NCBI GenBank assembly: GCA_050945155.1 | Contig: JBMNSK010000001.1 | Location: 1-64,000 of the forward strand | Source: JBMNSK01 sp050945155 | Lineage (GTDB): Bacteria; Actinomycetota; Coriobacteriia; Coriobacteriales; Eggerthellaceae | DNA: 64,000 nucleotides | Reading direction: 5' to 3' | In this document: piece by piece, positions 54,023-63,106 of the stretch | Position numbering within the stretch: position 1 is the first letter of the stretch | Layout: each line of letters starts with the position of its first letter | Position numbers and translations under genes: made by a program | Notes under the pieces: model-generated | What the model was told of the DNA's origin: nothing | What the model saw: only the letters and a program-made list of their open reading frames with translations | Database searches by the model: none

Positions 54023-55930
54023 ATGCAAAAGCAAAGTCATATTTCGACACTTATTATTCTTTATGGTGCTGCATTCATTGCAGCCTTCACCGAAAATATC
54101 GTAAACACCGGACTCGTCGACATCATGAACGAGTTTTCTGTTTCTTCATCAACGGCACAGTGGCTTGTTACTGGTTACATGATTGTAACTGCCATCATTG
54201 TGACCGTTGTTGCATTTCTCATGCGCCGGTTCAACCTGAAAACCCTGTTCATCTTTGGATCAACTATGCTTATTGTGGGTTGCCTCATTTCAACAACTGC
54301 TCCGACTTTCTTTCTCTTGCTGCTCGGGCGTCTTATTTCTTCAGTGGGAACCGGTATTTTTATTCCCCTGATGATGAACACGGTGCTCACCATTACGCCA
54401 CGCAATAGGCTCGGCACCTATCTATCCATCGGTAGTTGCATGATTACTTTCGGACCAGCACTGGCACCTCTCGTATCCGGTTTCATGGTTACCGCATATG
54501 GATGGAGAAGCATATTCCTTGTCCCCATTATCATCGTTACAGTTTTGGTACTTGCCGCCGTCTTCGTTTTAAAACCCCTTGGAGAAACTGAGCGGATTCG
54601 TCTTGATATTGCCTCTGTTATTCTCTCGGCTTTGGGACTCACGTTTTTCGTCTACGGCCTTAATCAAATAACAAGCGAACTTGGCCAAGCACTCATTGCT
54701 CTTGCTATTGGTCTTTGCGCCATAGCTCTCTTTGTTATTAGGCAAAACAAACTCAAGACACCGCTTTTGGATTTACGGCCACTTAGAAATCCGAGTTTTT
54801 CTATCGCAGCCATTCTTGCCATCGTTGCTATGATGACAACGTTTTCAATGAGTGTACTTTTACCGCTGTATTATGAGAGCGCAACGGGTACAACTGCCCT
54901 TGTTGCCGGCTCACTTATTCTCATACCGGTCCTAACCAACGCGATAACGGCGCTTATCGGAGGCAGGACCATGGATAAACACGGTGAGTGGCCCTTGTTA
55001 CCCATTGGCTTTTTTGTCATTGCGGTAAGTCAGTTCTTTGTTTCGACCGTAAGCCAAGGCGCGTCACTTATCCTTGTCCTCATTGGTTCAATATTCGTGT
55101 ACGGCGGAGTCGGTTCCATCTTCTCCCCCTCCCAAACCGCCGGTCTTAAGCACCTCGACCATGAGCTCAACCCGCACGGAGTAGCCATCATTAACACCTT
55201 CGTCCAGGTTGCGGGTTGCATGGGCCCCTCACTTTTTGTCGGTATTCTCTCCTCTACCGCAGCAAGCCAAGAAACCCTCGGTCTTAGCTCAGAACTTGCC
55301 ACTGCTGCTGGGTTTTCAGCGGCCATTTTCGTAGCGGCAATTATTGCGAGCGGAGGATTTGTCCTCTCGACGTTTTACGCATGGCGCGCACGTCAGCTCG
55401 AGAAAAAGCAAGAGATCGAACTTGCGAAACAGCGGGCTATCTCTCACACGAAGCCGGTACTTGAAAAAATCATGCTTACCGATGTGTGGCAGGTGGATGA
55501 AGACGCAACAGTTTATGAGGCTATGCAAATTATGCTCGCTAAAAGAACCGGAGGCCTTCCGGTTATTACCCATGACGGCGCATGTATAGGCTTTATCTCT
55601 GATGGCGACATCATGAAGGCACTTTCACGCGTTAATCCTGCAACCACTGATTTTTCGAGTGTTCTTGCCGTCTATTATCACGATGAAAAATTTGAGAACC
55701 GCCTAAGCAAGCTCATGCACGCTCAGGTGACAGAGCTTGCCACCAAGCGCGTGATTACCGTCAACGTCGATGACTCTATCGAAGATGCCTTAGGCTTGTT
55801 AAGCGAGCGGCGCATCAAGAAAGTCCCTGTTCTGGAAAACGGAAAAGTTGTTGGAACGCTTAGCAGGTGGGAAGTTACCCGCTACCTTATGGAAACTTTC
55901 TTAGAACATGCTGATGCGCAATCCATGTAA
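54023..55930 (+). CDS. MFS transporter (DHA2 type) fused to a CBS-domain pair
   Basis: A 635-residue fusion. Residues ~1-455 form a 14-helix EmrB/QacA-type carrier ('QWLVTGYMIVTAIIVTVVAFL', 'RPLRNPSFSIAAI', 'GTYLSIGSCMITFGPALAPL'). A ~25-residue charged helix leads to two CBS motifs at ~residues 480-540 and ~565-625 ('GGLPVITHDGACIGFISDGD', 'KKVPVLENGKVVGTLSR'). CBS pairs bind adenosyl nucleotides (ATP, AMP, SAM) and typically gate transport. Fusion to an MFS carrier is unusual; in this family CBS is more often on channels and ABC transporters. Confidence 0.9.
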   Translation: MQKQSHISTLIILYGAAFIAAFTENIVNTGLVDIMNEFSVSSSTAQWLVTGYMIVTAIIVTVVAFLMRRFNLKTLFIFGSTMLIVGCLISTTAPTFFLLLLGRLISSVGTGIFIPLMMNTVLTITPRNRLGTYLSIGSCMITFGPALAPLVSGFMVTAYGWRSIFLVPIIIVTVLVLAAVFVLKPLGETERIRLDIASVILSALGLTFFVYGLNQITSELGQALIALAIGLCAIALFVIRQNKLKTPLLDLRPLRNPSFSIAAILAIVAMMTTFSMSVLLPLYYESATGTTALVAGSLILIPVLTNAITALIGGRTMDKHGEWPLLPIGFFVIAVSQFFVSTVSQGASLILVLIGSIFVYGGVGSIFSPSQTAGLKHLDHELNPHGVAIINTFVQVAGCMGPSLFVGILSSTAASQETLGLSSELATAAGFSAAIFVAAIIASGGFVLSTFYAWRARQLEKKQEIELAKQRAISHTKPVLEKIMLTDVWQVDEDATVYEAMQIMLAKRTGGLPVITHDGACIGFISDGDIMKALSRVNPATTDFSSVLAVYYHDEKFENRLSKLMHAQVTELATKRVITVNVDDSIEDALGLLSERRIKKVPVLENGKVVGTLSRWEVTRYLMETFLEHADAQSM

Positions 55931-55937
55931 CAAGCAC

Positions 55938-56795
55938 CTAGACATTGCCAAGTATCACATCGTCAAGGTGCTTGCCCGCTATACGTGCTAATCGCTTGAG
56001 TTTTGCAATTGGCGTCGGAGACGCGTCTAGCATTCGGTAAGCCGGGAAAAAGCGCGTAAGGTGATATGGAATCGAAGGATTAAGGCTTGCAAGCCATAAT
56101 GAAGCTTCATCGATATCTTCTTCGTCATCGCTTAACCCTGGCACGACAAGCGTGGTCACCTCGAGGTGGCACCGGTTTTGGGCTATGTGTTCGATGCAAG
56201 CCTTAACTGCTTGCAGATTACCGCCCAAACGCCTATAAGCTTCCTCAGACCATGCCTTCAGATCGATATTGGCTGCATCAATGAGAGGTAGGAGGTCTTC
56301 GAGCGACTCTTCGTTAATCATGCCGTTTGAAACAACCACGTTCACGAGACCCTTTTCATGAGCAAGGCGTGCCGTATCCCTTACGAACTCATAGCTGATG
56401 AATGGTTCGTTGTAGGTGAACGCAAGTCCAATACAGCCCTTATCATGCAGATTAAGCGCAGTATCGACGAGCATTTTCGGGGTGAGATAGTGCCATTCGA
56501 CCTCGTCTGCTGAAGCTGTTGCAATCGAAGCATTCTGACAGAAAGGACAGCGAAGATTGCAACCATACGACCCAAAAGAAAGGACGTATGTGCCCGGGAA
56601 AAAACGCGCAAGTGGTTTCTTTTCAATGGGATCAAGCGCAAAAGAACTTATCCGCCCATAGTTGCCGCAAACCACTTCACCGTCTTTGGCATACCGCGCA
56701 CGACAGATACCCACCTGCCCTTCATCCAAAAGACAGGCGTGAGGGCAGATAGAACACTTCGCCTTATTGGTTCTCGCAGCGCCCTGAGCAAGCAC
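55938..56795 (-). CDS. amrS: AmmeMemoRadiSam system radical SAM enzyme
   Basis: A 285-residue radical SAM protein matching AmrS: 'CSICPHACLLDEGQVGICRAR', the cluster motif 'GCNLRCPFCQN' (CxxxCxxC), 'FALDPIEKKPLARFFPG', 'FTYNEPFISYEF' and 'LDDVILGN'. GTG start overlaps the stop of the upstream gene by one base (TAGTG). AmrS is found with MEMO and AMMECR1 proteins in an uncharacterised conserved system, here fused in the upstream gene. Confidence 0.93.
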   Translation of the reverse strand: MLAQGAARTNKAKCSICPHACLLDEGQVGICRARYAKDGEVVCGNYGRISSFALDPIEKKPLARFFPGTYVLSFGSYGCNLRCPFCQNASIATASADEVEWHYLTPKMLVDTALNLHDKGCIGLAFTYNEPFISYEFVRDTARLAHEKGLVNVVVSNGMINEESLEDLLPLIDAANIDLKAWSEEAYRRLGGNLQAVKACIEHIAQNRCHLEVTTLVVPGLSDDEEDIDEASLWLASLNPSIPYHLTRFFPAYRMLDASPTPIAKLKRLARIAGKHLDDVILGNV

Positions 56796-58219
56796 TATCC
56801 TCGCCTCGCTTCTCCGCCCTTGGTATGACGAATAACCTCAAACCGTTCGAGTTTAACAGCCTTATCCTGCGGGTTGATTCCAGCCTTGCGTTTTGCAATA
56901 GACACCTGCATCTTAACGGTGTCAACGCCTTCAAGGTCTGGCAAGAGCAAGCCTCGGCGCATCCCCTTCGTGACGATAACCCCGTAACGTTTCGGGTCAA
57001 GCTCGTCTTCCGATTGAATATGCTCAGGCTTGGTCAGCACGTCAACCGAGTATGAAAGCCAATCGAGTTCAAGTTCTTTTACCGGCGCAAATCGCGGGTC
57101 CTCACTACAAGCAGCAATCGCATTGCGCAAGACTTCTTTAGCGACATTTGATTTGGTCGGTGCAATGGTTCCGATGCATCCGCGCAGTTCTCCCTCTTCA
57201 TGAAGCGAGACAAAAGCCCCAGCACGTGTATTCATCATTTCATCGGGCAAATTATGAGGAAGATGTGCGGCATGCCCCGTGCGCACATAGGTTTCAACAC
57301 TGAGGCGCGCAAGCGCAATATATGGATCAATATCCGAATCGTGCAAGTCATCCTCTTCTAAAGACTGGTCGGCATCTCTGTCTGCCCTGGCCTGCACCTC
57401 AAAAGCTGCAACACCGTAACCAACTCCGAACGGACCTTCGTAGCTGAGCAGCTCAGAACGATAGTCACATCCCTCAAGCGCACCGGCCATAATTTCGAAA
57501 GAACGCCAGCCACATTCAGCAGCTGCTTCACAGAACTCCGGGTCAAACTCAAAAATCTCTTCGAGGTTGCCCGTGTCAAAACATTCCGTAATACGACGGT
57601 CAAATTCTGGTCCCTGTGGAGCAAACCCATACGGGCCCGACCGAAGGAGCTTGTGTGATAAATCTCCGCTCGCAATAAAAACAACCTTGCGACCTAATTC
57701 ATCGGACAGGCGCGCAATAATCTGTCCAAGCTTCCGATGTGTTTCACTCGACATCCCAGACAGGCCAATCCGCACGATGGGACAAGGCAAATCGTTTTGG
57801 GCATCAACCTTCTCTTCGTGATAGACCTCACGAAGAAAATAGAGCGGGATATAGGTTGCATGGTCCATATTTTCCGGATAGACGGAGCTATCAACACAGG
57901 TAATTCCCGCTTCCTGTGCTCGCTGCTCTATTGCTCGCGCTAAGTCGGTATCGCACTTTGGTTCCATATGTTCTTGGCGAGCGCGGAACTGGCTCATATC
58001 GCCATACAAGGTCTCGCTCGTCGTGATATGAAAAGCATCACGAAATAGCGGTGCATGCGGTGAAGTTACGACGATGACATCGGGGTTATGTGCAATGGTG
58101 CGCCGCGCTATCTCATAGTAGGAATCAATGGTGTCAGAGATTTCGGCCTCTTCTCCTCTTCCGACGGCAGGCAAAATAAGTGGGGGATGCGGAACTGCAT
58201 AGGCGGCAAGGATAGTCAT
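56795..58219 (-). CDS. AmmeMemoRadiSam proteins B and A fused (MEMO1-AMMECR1)
   Basis: A 474-residue fusion. Residues ~1-270 are MEMO1-like: 'YAVPHPPLILPAVGRG', the His/Asp metal-like residues in 'DVIVVTSPHAPL', 'VVFIASGDLSHKL' and 'PFGVGYGVAAF'. Residues ~300-470 are AMMECR1-like: 'RTGAFVSLHEEGELRGCIGTI' with the conserved RGCIG. ATG 58219 has AAGGAGC 4 bp upstream. The gene is translationally coupled to the radical SAM enzyme. MEMO and AMMECR1 are usually separate proteins; both are conserved from archaea to human with unclear function. Confidence 0.93.
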   Translation of the reverse strand: MTILAAYAVPHPPLILPAVGRGEEAEISDTIDSYYEIARRTIAHNPDVIVVTSPHAPLFRDAFHITTSETLYGDMSQFRARQEHMEPKCDTDLARAIEQRAQEAGITCVDSSVYPENMDHATYIPLYFLREVYHEEKVDAQNDLPCPIVRIGLSGMSSETHRKLGQIIARLSDELGRKVVFIASGDLSHKLLRSGPYGFAPQGPEFDRRITECFDTGNLEEIFEFDPEFCEAAAECGWRSFEIMAGALEGCDYRSELLSYEGPFGVGYGVAAFEVQARADRDADQSLEEDDLHDSDIDPYIALARLSVETYVRTGHAAHLPHNLPDEMMNTRAGAFVSLHEEGELRGCIGTIAPTKSNVAKEVLRNAIAACSEDPRFAPVKELELDWLSYSVDVLTKPEHIQSEDELDPKRYGVIVTKGMRRGLLLPDLEGVDTVKMQVSIAKRKAGINPQDKAVKLERFEVIRHTKGGEARRG

Positions 58220-58528
58220 GATAGCTCCTTCCACTTCTTCTCAGGCTTCTTCGATTGTACTCCTAAATACACCAAGGCAGCTCGACGCTCATCTCTGGCA
58301 AAAAAGCGAAGAAAAGCGCTGCGCTATGAACTTTCGACACCTCAACCCTAGACAATAACTACAACGTAAGCCCCTTATTTTGGCTCATATTTGGTACCTT
58401 ATGGCTCACGTTTTTGTGGGGGCTTTTTGAAGCTTCGATACAATTTAACAGGCCTTTAACTTCATGCGACTTTGACACCCCTACAATACATATGGACAGA
58501 AAAGTTAACCTGAGCTAAGGAGCTTAGT
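58220..58528. other. 309-bp divergent intergenic region with terminator-like hairpin
   Basis: On the plus strand AAGCCCC (58368-58374) can pair with GGGGGCTT (58417-58424), followed by TTTTTG: terminator-like, ~100 bp upstream of ddh. TTGACA lies at 58472-58477. No plus-strand gene precedes it, so it may be a leader attenuator or end of a short RNA. No known riboswitch recognised. Confidence 0.4.
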
Positions 58529-59515
58529 ATGAGCAAGACAAGAATTGGTATCTTAGGCTATGGCAACCTTGGGCGCGGAGTTGAGCAGGCAATTAAGCAA
58601 AACGATGATATGGAACTCGTGGCTGTTTTTACGCGCCGCAACCCCGCAGATTTACAGATTGCTACCGAGGGTGTTGCCGTACGCCCCGCTTCTGACTTAG
58701 ATGGCGCCGCTGTTAATGACGTTGATGTACTTATCATCTGCGGAGGCTCTGCAACCGACTTACCGAAAATGACACCCAAGTATGCCGATAAATACAATGT
58801 CATCGACAGTTTTGACACCCATGCCAATATTCCCGACCACTTTGAAAAGGTTGATAGCGCAGCGAAGTTTGGCGGTAAGTTTGCCATTATTTCCTGCGGA
58901 TGGGACCCCGGCATGTTCTCTCTTGCTCGCCTGTATAGCAACTGCATTCTGCCAGATGGCAAAGACTATACCTTCTGGGGTAAAGGCATCAGCCAAGGTC
59001 ATTCAGATGCAATTCGCCGCATTGATGGTGTCGCCGATGCAAAGCAGTACACCATTCCTGTTCCCGAAGCGCTTGAAGCGGTACGGTCAGGAGACCAACC
59101 GGAGCTGACTGCTCGCCAGATGCACAAGCGTGAATGCTGGGTTGTGTTAGAGCCGGGTGCTGACCCTGACAAGGTTCGCGAAGAAATCGTAACGATGCCG
59201 AATTACTTTGATGCCTACGACACGACGGTAAACTTCATCTCTCAGGAGGAACTCAACCGCGACCATGCAGCTATGCCCCACGGCGGCTTTGTTTTCCGCA
59301 GTGGAAAGCAAGCTAATGGTACGAAGAGCATTATTGAGTACTCGCTTCAGCTTGAGTCCAACCCTGGATTTACAGCCGGCGTATTAGTGGCATTCGCGCG
59401 CGCCGCCTTCCGTCTGAACCAAGAAGGAAAGATGGGTGCTCATACGGTCTTTGATATTGCTCCAGCTTATCTCTCACCGTATCCAAGCGATTACCTGCGC
59501 GCTCACTTTGTATAA
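58529..59515 (+). CDS. ddh: meso-diaminopimelate D-dehydrogenase
   Basis: A 328-residue NADP-linked DAP dehydrogenase: Rossmann 'RIGILGYGNLGRGVEQAI', 'AVFTRRNPADL', 'CGGSATDLPKMTPKYA', 'SCGWDPGMFSLARLY' and 'WGKGISQGHSDAIRRIDGV' are the recognised blocks. It reductively aminates tetrahydrodipicolinate to meso-DAP in one step, for lysine and peptidoglycan. AAGGAG before the ATG; terminator downstream; monocistronic. Confidence 0.96.
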   Translation: MSKTRIGILGYGNLGRGVEQAIKQNDDMELVAVFTRRNPADLQIATEGVAVRPASDLDGAAVNDVDVLIICGGSATDLPKMTPKYADKYNVIDSFDTHANIPDHFEKVDSAAKFGGKFAIISCGWDPGMFSLARLYSNCILPDGKDYTFWGKGISQGHSDAIRRIDGVADAKQYTIPVPEALEAVRSGDQPELTARQMHKRECWVVLEPGADPDKVREEIVTMPNYFDAYDTTVNFISQEELNRDHAAMPHGGFVFRSGKQANGTKSIIEYSLQLESNPGFTAGVLVAFARAAFRLNQEGKMGAHTVFDIAPAYLSPYPSDYLRAHFV

Positions 59516-59535
59516 GATTTCAACCACCTTCTGAT

Positions 59536-59582
59536 AAAACCCCAGAGGCGCTCCCGATAGCCATCGTGCCTCTGGGGTTTTC
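59536..59582 (+). terminator. intrinsic terminator of ddh
   Basis: AAAACCCCAGAGGC pairs with GCCTCTGGGGTTTT (14 bp) around an 18-nt loop, followed by TTTTCTT. Confidence 0.88.
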
Positions 59583-59673
59583 TTATGGCGGTATCAAAAC
59601 ATTGGTCAATTTGAGCTTTTTAGTTTGCCGACCTGAGCTTTCTTAATGCCCGATTGAACACCGAATACAGGCA

Positions 59674-60861
59674 CTAAACCGAAGCAGCGCGTTTGTTCTT
59701 CCCGAGAGCAAAGGCAACGGCAAAAATTGCAACAGCAAACAAGAGGCATATACCTAAATCAATTCCTATAGAAGAAAGGGATGCCGCGGAGTAATCACTC
59801 AAACCCGCCGCCGCATCATACGCCCGAACGCTCCAGTAGCTTGGAACAAAATGAGCAAAGGCAACAACCGATTCAGGCATATATTCGATAGGAACCCATG
59901 CGCCACCCAAAAAGGAGAAAACCATACCACCGATATTAGCTATTGCATTAGCGGCGTTCTCTCTAAGTGCAAACTGGCCGAGTAAAAACCCAATTGCGAC
60001 CGATATCAGAGCATAGACAAAAAGGCTCGCCATCATAATCAAAACCTGTAACGGGGCCTTGAATATCATCGAGGTGCCAAACAGGAAAAGACCAATGCTC
60101 GAGATCCATGCCCAGGCAATCAGCCCGATTATTCCATAGGCACAGAGAAGCTCAAGATTACGCCTGTTTGACGAGTAGGGAGATGAGTAAATACGTTCGC
60201 GGATGGGTCGTCTATTCATAACACTCATCAAAAGCACGATGGCAATAGTAATTGAGGCGAAAAGAGGGTAGGTGGAAAACTCACCATATACCTTCAGTGC
60301 CGTTGCCACCTGAGCTGCCTCGGTTGGGGCAAGGCGCATATCGGCTGTTTGATCCATCGTCGAGTCAGCATAGTCAACTACTTCTTGCTCATTTGAAGCA
60401 ATGCTTGAAGCGTAACCGTATGCCGCATCGAGGTATTCTTCTACCTGTACGTCCATCAGTTGTCCGGCAGCACTCTGGTAGCTAATAATGGTTTCAAGTC
60501 CAGGAGCATCTTTGTTATTCTGGGCGGCGTCCATAAGATCTTTTCCGAAGCCCTCAGGAATAATCAAAATATAGGAGGCATAATCAGTCGCTGTCGCGTC
60601 CTGAAGCGCCCGCTTTGTATCTTCAATTTTCACCGGCGTCCCTTGGCTTAAAACGAAGTCTTCAAGCCCACCTGACACGGTTGAATTATCACGGTTAATA
60701 ACAGCTACCTTCGGCTGCGTTGTACTGGGCTCACCAGGTTTTTCCTGGCTACTTGCACTGAGACCGACAAGAACTCCCACCAGGCTAATCAAGACCAGGT
60801 AAATGAGGAGGTAAATCTTATGTCCCCAGATAATCCGGAGCGAAGCTTTAAATATAGTCAT
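59674..60861 (-). CDS. ABC-2-type export permease (second)
   Basis: A 395-residue ABC-2/YhgE-like permease: N-terminal helix ('YLLIYLVLISLVGVLVGLSA'), a ~160-residue extracellular domain, then five helices. 'NIGGMVFSFLGGAWVPIEYMPE' is typical of ABC-2 permeases. Overlaps the first permease by 14 bp; likely its heterodimer partner for export of a peptide, lipid or drug. Confidence 0.9.
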   Translation of the reverse strand: MTIFKASLRIIWGHKIYLLIYLVLISLVGVLVGLSASSQEKPGEPSTTQPKVAVINRDNSTVSGGLEDFVLSQGTPVKIEDTKRALQDATATDYASYILIIPEGFGKDLMDAAQNNKDAPGLETIISYQSAAGQLMDVQVEEYLDAAYGYASSIASNEQEVVDYADSTMDQTADMRLAPTEAAQVATALKVYGEFSTYPLFASITIAIVLLMSVMNRRPIRERIYSSPYSSNRRNLELLCAYGIIGLIAWAWISSIGLFLFGTSMIFKAPLQVLIMMASLFVYALISVAIGFLLGQFALRENAANAIANIGGMVFSFLGGAWVPIEYMPESVVAFAHFVPSYWSVRAYDAAAGLSDYSAASLSSIGIDLGICLLFAVAIFAVAFALGKNKRAASV

Positions 60862-62017
60862 AGCGTTTCCTCCTCATGCGAAGCGCTGCAATTCCCATAA
60901 AGATTGCCGCCATAATTACAAGAACACTGATGGCTACCACGAAAGGTTCGAGCGAATCGTAGTAGAGAAGCGAGAAGAAGGACTGCGTGATTTCCCACAT
61001 AGGATTCAGAGCCGAAAGCAGTGGAACTTCATGGGTAATCATGTCACAGAGCTCTTGCGCGTACTGACCATAGAGACCGGTAAAAAGCGAAAGTGTACAC
61101 GTAATGGCTGAAACAATCCCAGTTGGAACGCCACGCAGGGTTCCAAATAATGCTCCTGCCGCCGTTGCCGTAAAGCTCGACACGGCAATAGCAAGCGTGC
61201 AAAGCGCGTCAGAACCTCCAAAATAGACCCCCAACGGAAACCGTATAAAGAGATACGCAAGAAAGATACAAACAAAGGAACAAAGCCAACTTGCAAGCAC
61301 CGTAATGAGAAGCATTTTCCACCGGGGTATGCTGGAAAGAGACCGCCGCGCCCCCAGACCAGAGCTCGGTGCTTGCACGCGTTGTACAGCAATCATGCCA
61401 ATAGCCATAGCCATACCTGCAGTCATAGCAAGCAGGGAGAAATAATACCGTACACTCGAATCTGCTTCATTGGCAGTAACACTAATCTCTTCTGTCACTA
61501 CATTGTCGCTCGAGAAGGCATCCATGGTTCTCGAGCTAAGAAGTAAAAGCGGGTTTGTATCCATCACCTGCGAATATTCATCTGTCTTTCGCACATAGGA
61601 ATCAAGAACCGACTTTACGATGCTTATGCTCTGCGTTCCGTTTTCTGCAGGCGAGACGTGCAGTATTGGTACTCCCTCGCTATCGACGGTCACGTAGGCG
61701 ACCGTCTTACCATCTTGGGTATCCTGTAAAGCATCAGCTTCACGCTTATAGGCATGAATATTGAAGTATTGAGTATCTGCCTTTGGATCCGACAGTTCAT
61801 CCATCATCTCATCAAAGCCAATTGCCTGGTCATAGGAATCGTCCTCGACAATTCCTAGCTCGACCGGATTGAATTCATAGCCCGCCGCTAAACCCGAAAA
61901 CATAGCGGCAAATATGCATGCGAGAATAATGGGAAAGAACAGTGACCACAGAAGAATCTCATGGTCCCGCATCAATGAGATGAACGTGTATTTAAACGTA
62001 GCAAACACTGTTTTCAC
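60848..62017 (-). CDS. ABC-2-type export permease (first)
   Basis: A 389-residue permease with the same layout: helix near residues 20-45 ('EILLWSLFFPIILACIFAAM'), an extracellular loop domain of ~150 residues, and a C-terminal block of ~5 helices. It lies 6 bp after the ATPase gene. Paired with the next permease. Confidence 0.9.
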   Translation of the reverse strand: MKTVFATFKYTFISLMRDHEILLWSLFFPIILACIFAAMFSGLAAGYEFNPVELGIVEDDSYDQAIGFDEMMDELSDPKADTQYFNIHAYKREADALQDTQDGKTVAYVTVDSEGVPILHVSPAENGTQSISIVKSVLDSYVRKTDEYSQVMDTNPLLLLSSRTMDAFSSDNVVTEEISVTANEADSSVRYYFSLLAMTAGMAMAIGMIAVQRVQAPSSGLGARRSLSSIPRWKMLLITVLASWLCSFVCIFLAYLFIRFPLGVYFGGSDALCTLAIAVSSFTATAAGALFGTLRGVPTGIVSAITCTLSLFTGLYGQYAQELCDMITHEVPLLSALNPMWEITQSFFSLLYYDSLEPFVVAISVLVIMAAIFMGIAALRMRRKRYDYI

Positions 62018-62023
62018 CTCGCC

Positions 62024-62974
62024 CTAGTCGTCCCGCAACTCTTTTCCGGTAATTTCAAGGAAAACATCGTTGAGCGTAGGTGGCTCTGAAAAGACTCTTC
62101 CATAGGCAATATGCTCAGCCGAAAGTACTTGAAGAATTTCGGTTAAGTTGTGTAAGGCCTGAGCACATTCAACAGTGAGCATGCCGTCCTCAAACGAGAC
62201 TTTCCGCACGTGAGGAAGATGGCGAATTCTATCGATAGTAGTTCTTGGAATCTCGCTTATTTCAATGCGAATGCGTTCCCCTGTACCAATCATGGCCTTA
62301 AGTTCGTCTTTTGAGCCCTGTGCTACCACGCGCCCCATGTCCATAATGGCAATGCGCGAGCATATCTGCTCCACTTCCTCCATATAGTGGCTGGTATATA
62401 CAACAGTTGCCCCTTCACGGTTCAAACGGCAGATTCCATCCAAAATGGAATTGCGGCTTTGCGGGTCAACAGCCACCGTTGGTTCATCCATAAAAATAAG
62501 CTCGGGCTTGTGCACGATACCGCACGCAATATTGAGACGACGCATAAGACCGCCTGAAAGTTTCTTTGGGCGAAACTTCCTGAAATCATTAAGGCCAACG
62601 AAGTCTATAGCCTCTTCTACATAGGCGCGCCGCTTTTTCTTGTCTGAGATATAGAGCGCACAAAAACTATCGATGTTTTCGACTACCGTGAGCTCTTCAA
62701 AGACGGCTACTTCCTGCGGAACGATTCCAATTCGACTTTTCAAATCGTAGCGAACCGGGCTCATGACTTCGCCGAAAAGGTTAATCTCTCCCCTATCGTA
62801 TTTCAGAAGTTGAAGCATGCAGTTGATGGCCGTCGTCTTCCCCGAACCATTGGGTCCCAAAAGACCGAAAATCTCACCATTGTGAATCTCGAGCGAGAAA
62901 TTGTCGAGCGCAATAAGGTCGCCATAGCGCTTGGTAAGGTCTTTGACCGAAACTACTTTGTCTGAGTGATTCAT
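62024..62974 (-). CDS. ABC transporter ATP-binding protein
   Basis: A 316-residue ATPase: Walker A 'GLLGPNGSGKTTAINCML', Q-loop 'IGIVPQEVAVFEEL', signature 'KKLSGGLMRRLNIACGI', Walker B 'LIFMDEPTVAVD' and a C-terminal ~90-residue tail of the drug/antibiotic export type. First gene of a three-gene export operon, divergent from a histidine kinase. Confidence 0.95.
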   Translation of the reverse strand: MNHSDKVVSVKDLTKRYGDLIALDNFSLEIHNGEIFGLLGPNGSGKTTAINCMLQLLKYDRGEINLFGEVMSPVRYDLKSRIGIVPQEVAVFEELTVVENIDSFCALYISDKKKRRAYVEEAIDFVGLNDFRKFRPKKLSGGLMRRLNIACGIVHKPELIFMDEPTVAVDPQSRNSILDGICRLNREGATVVYTSHYMEEVEQICSRIAIMDMGRVVAQGSKDELKAMIGTGERIRIEISEIPRTTIDRIRHLPHVRKVSFEDGMLTVECAQALHNLTEILQVLSAEHIAYGRVFSEPPTLNDVFLEITGKELRDD

Positions 62975-63064
62975 GATCTGTTTCCCTTCGAAGCTCTAGA
63001 GCGATTGTCGCAAGGGAAACGACGCCCCGGAAGTGACTAGAGGCACAACCTTGAGACGAAGACT

Positions 63065-63078
63065 ATGACAAAAGTCAT
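63065..63078. promoter_or_regulatory. dyad between the export operon and the histidine kinase
   Basis: ATGAC-AAAA-GTCAT, a perfect 5-bp inverted repeat ~90 bp from the ATPase start and 28 bp from the kinase start. It could be a response-regulator site; unproven. Confidence 0.3.
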
Positions 63079-63106
63079 GTTTTATGAAAACGAGTAGAAT
63101 GCAATT

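Noticed and set aside
58401..58430. Nine-codon upstream frame before ddh
   Set aside because: Overlaps the terminator-like stem, no clear ribosome site and too short to support.
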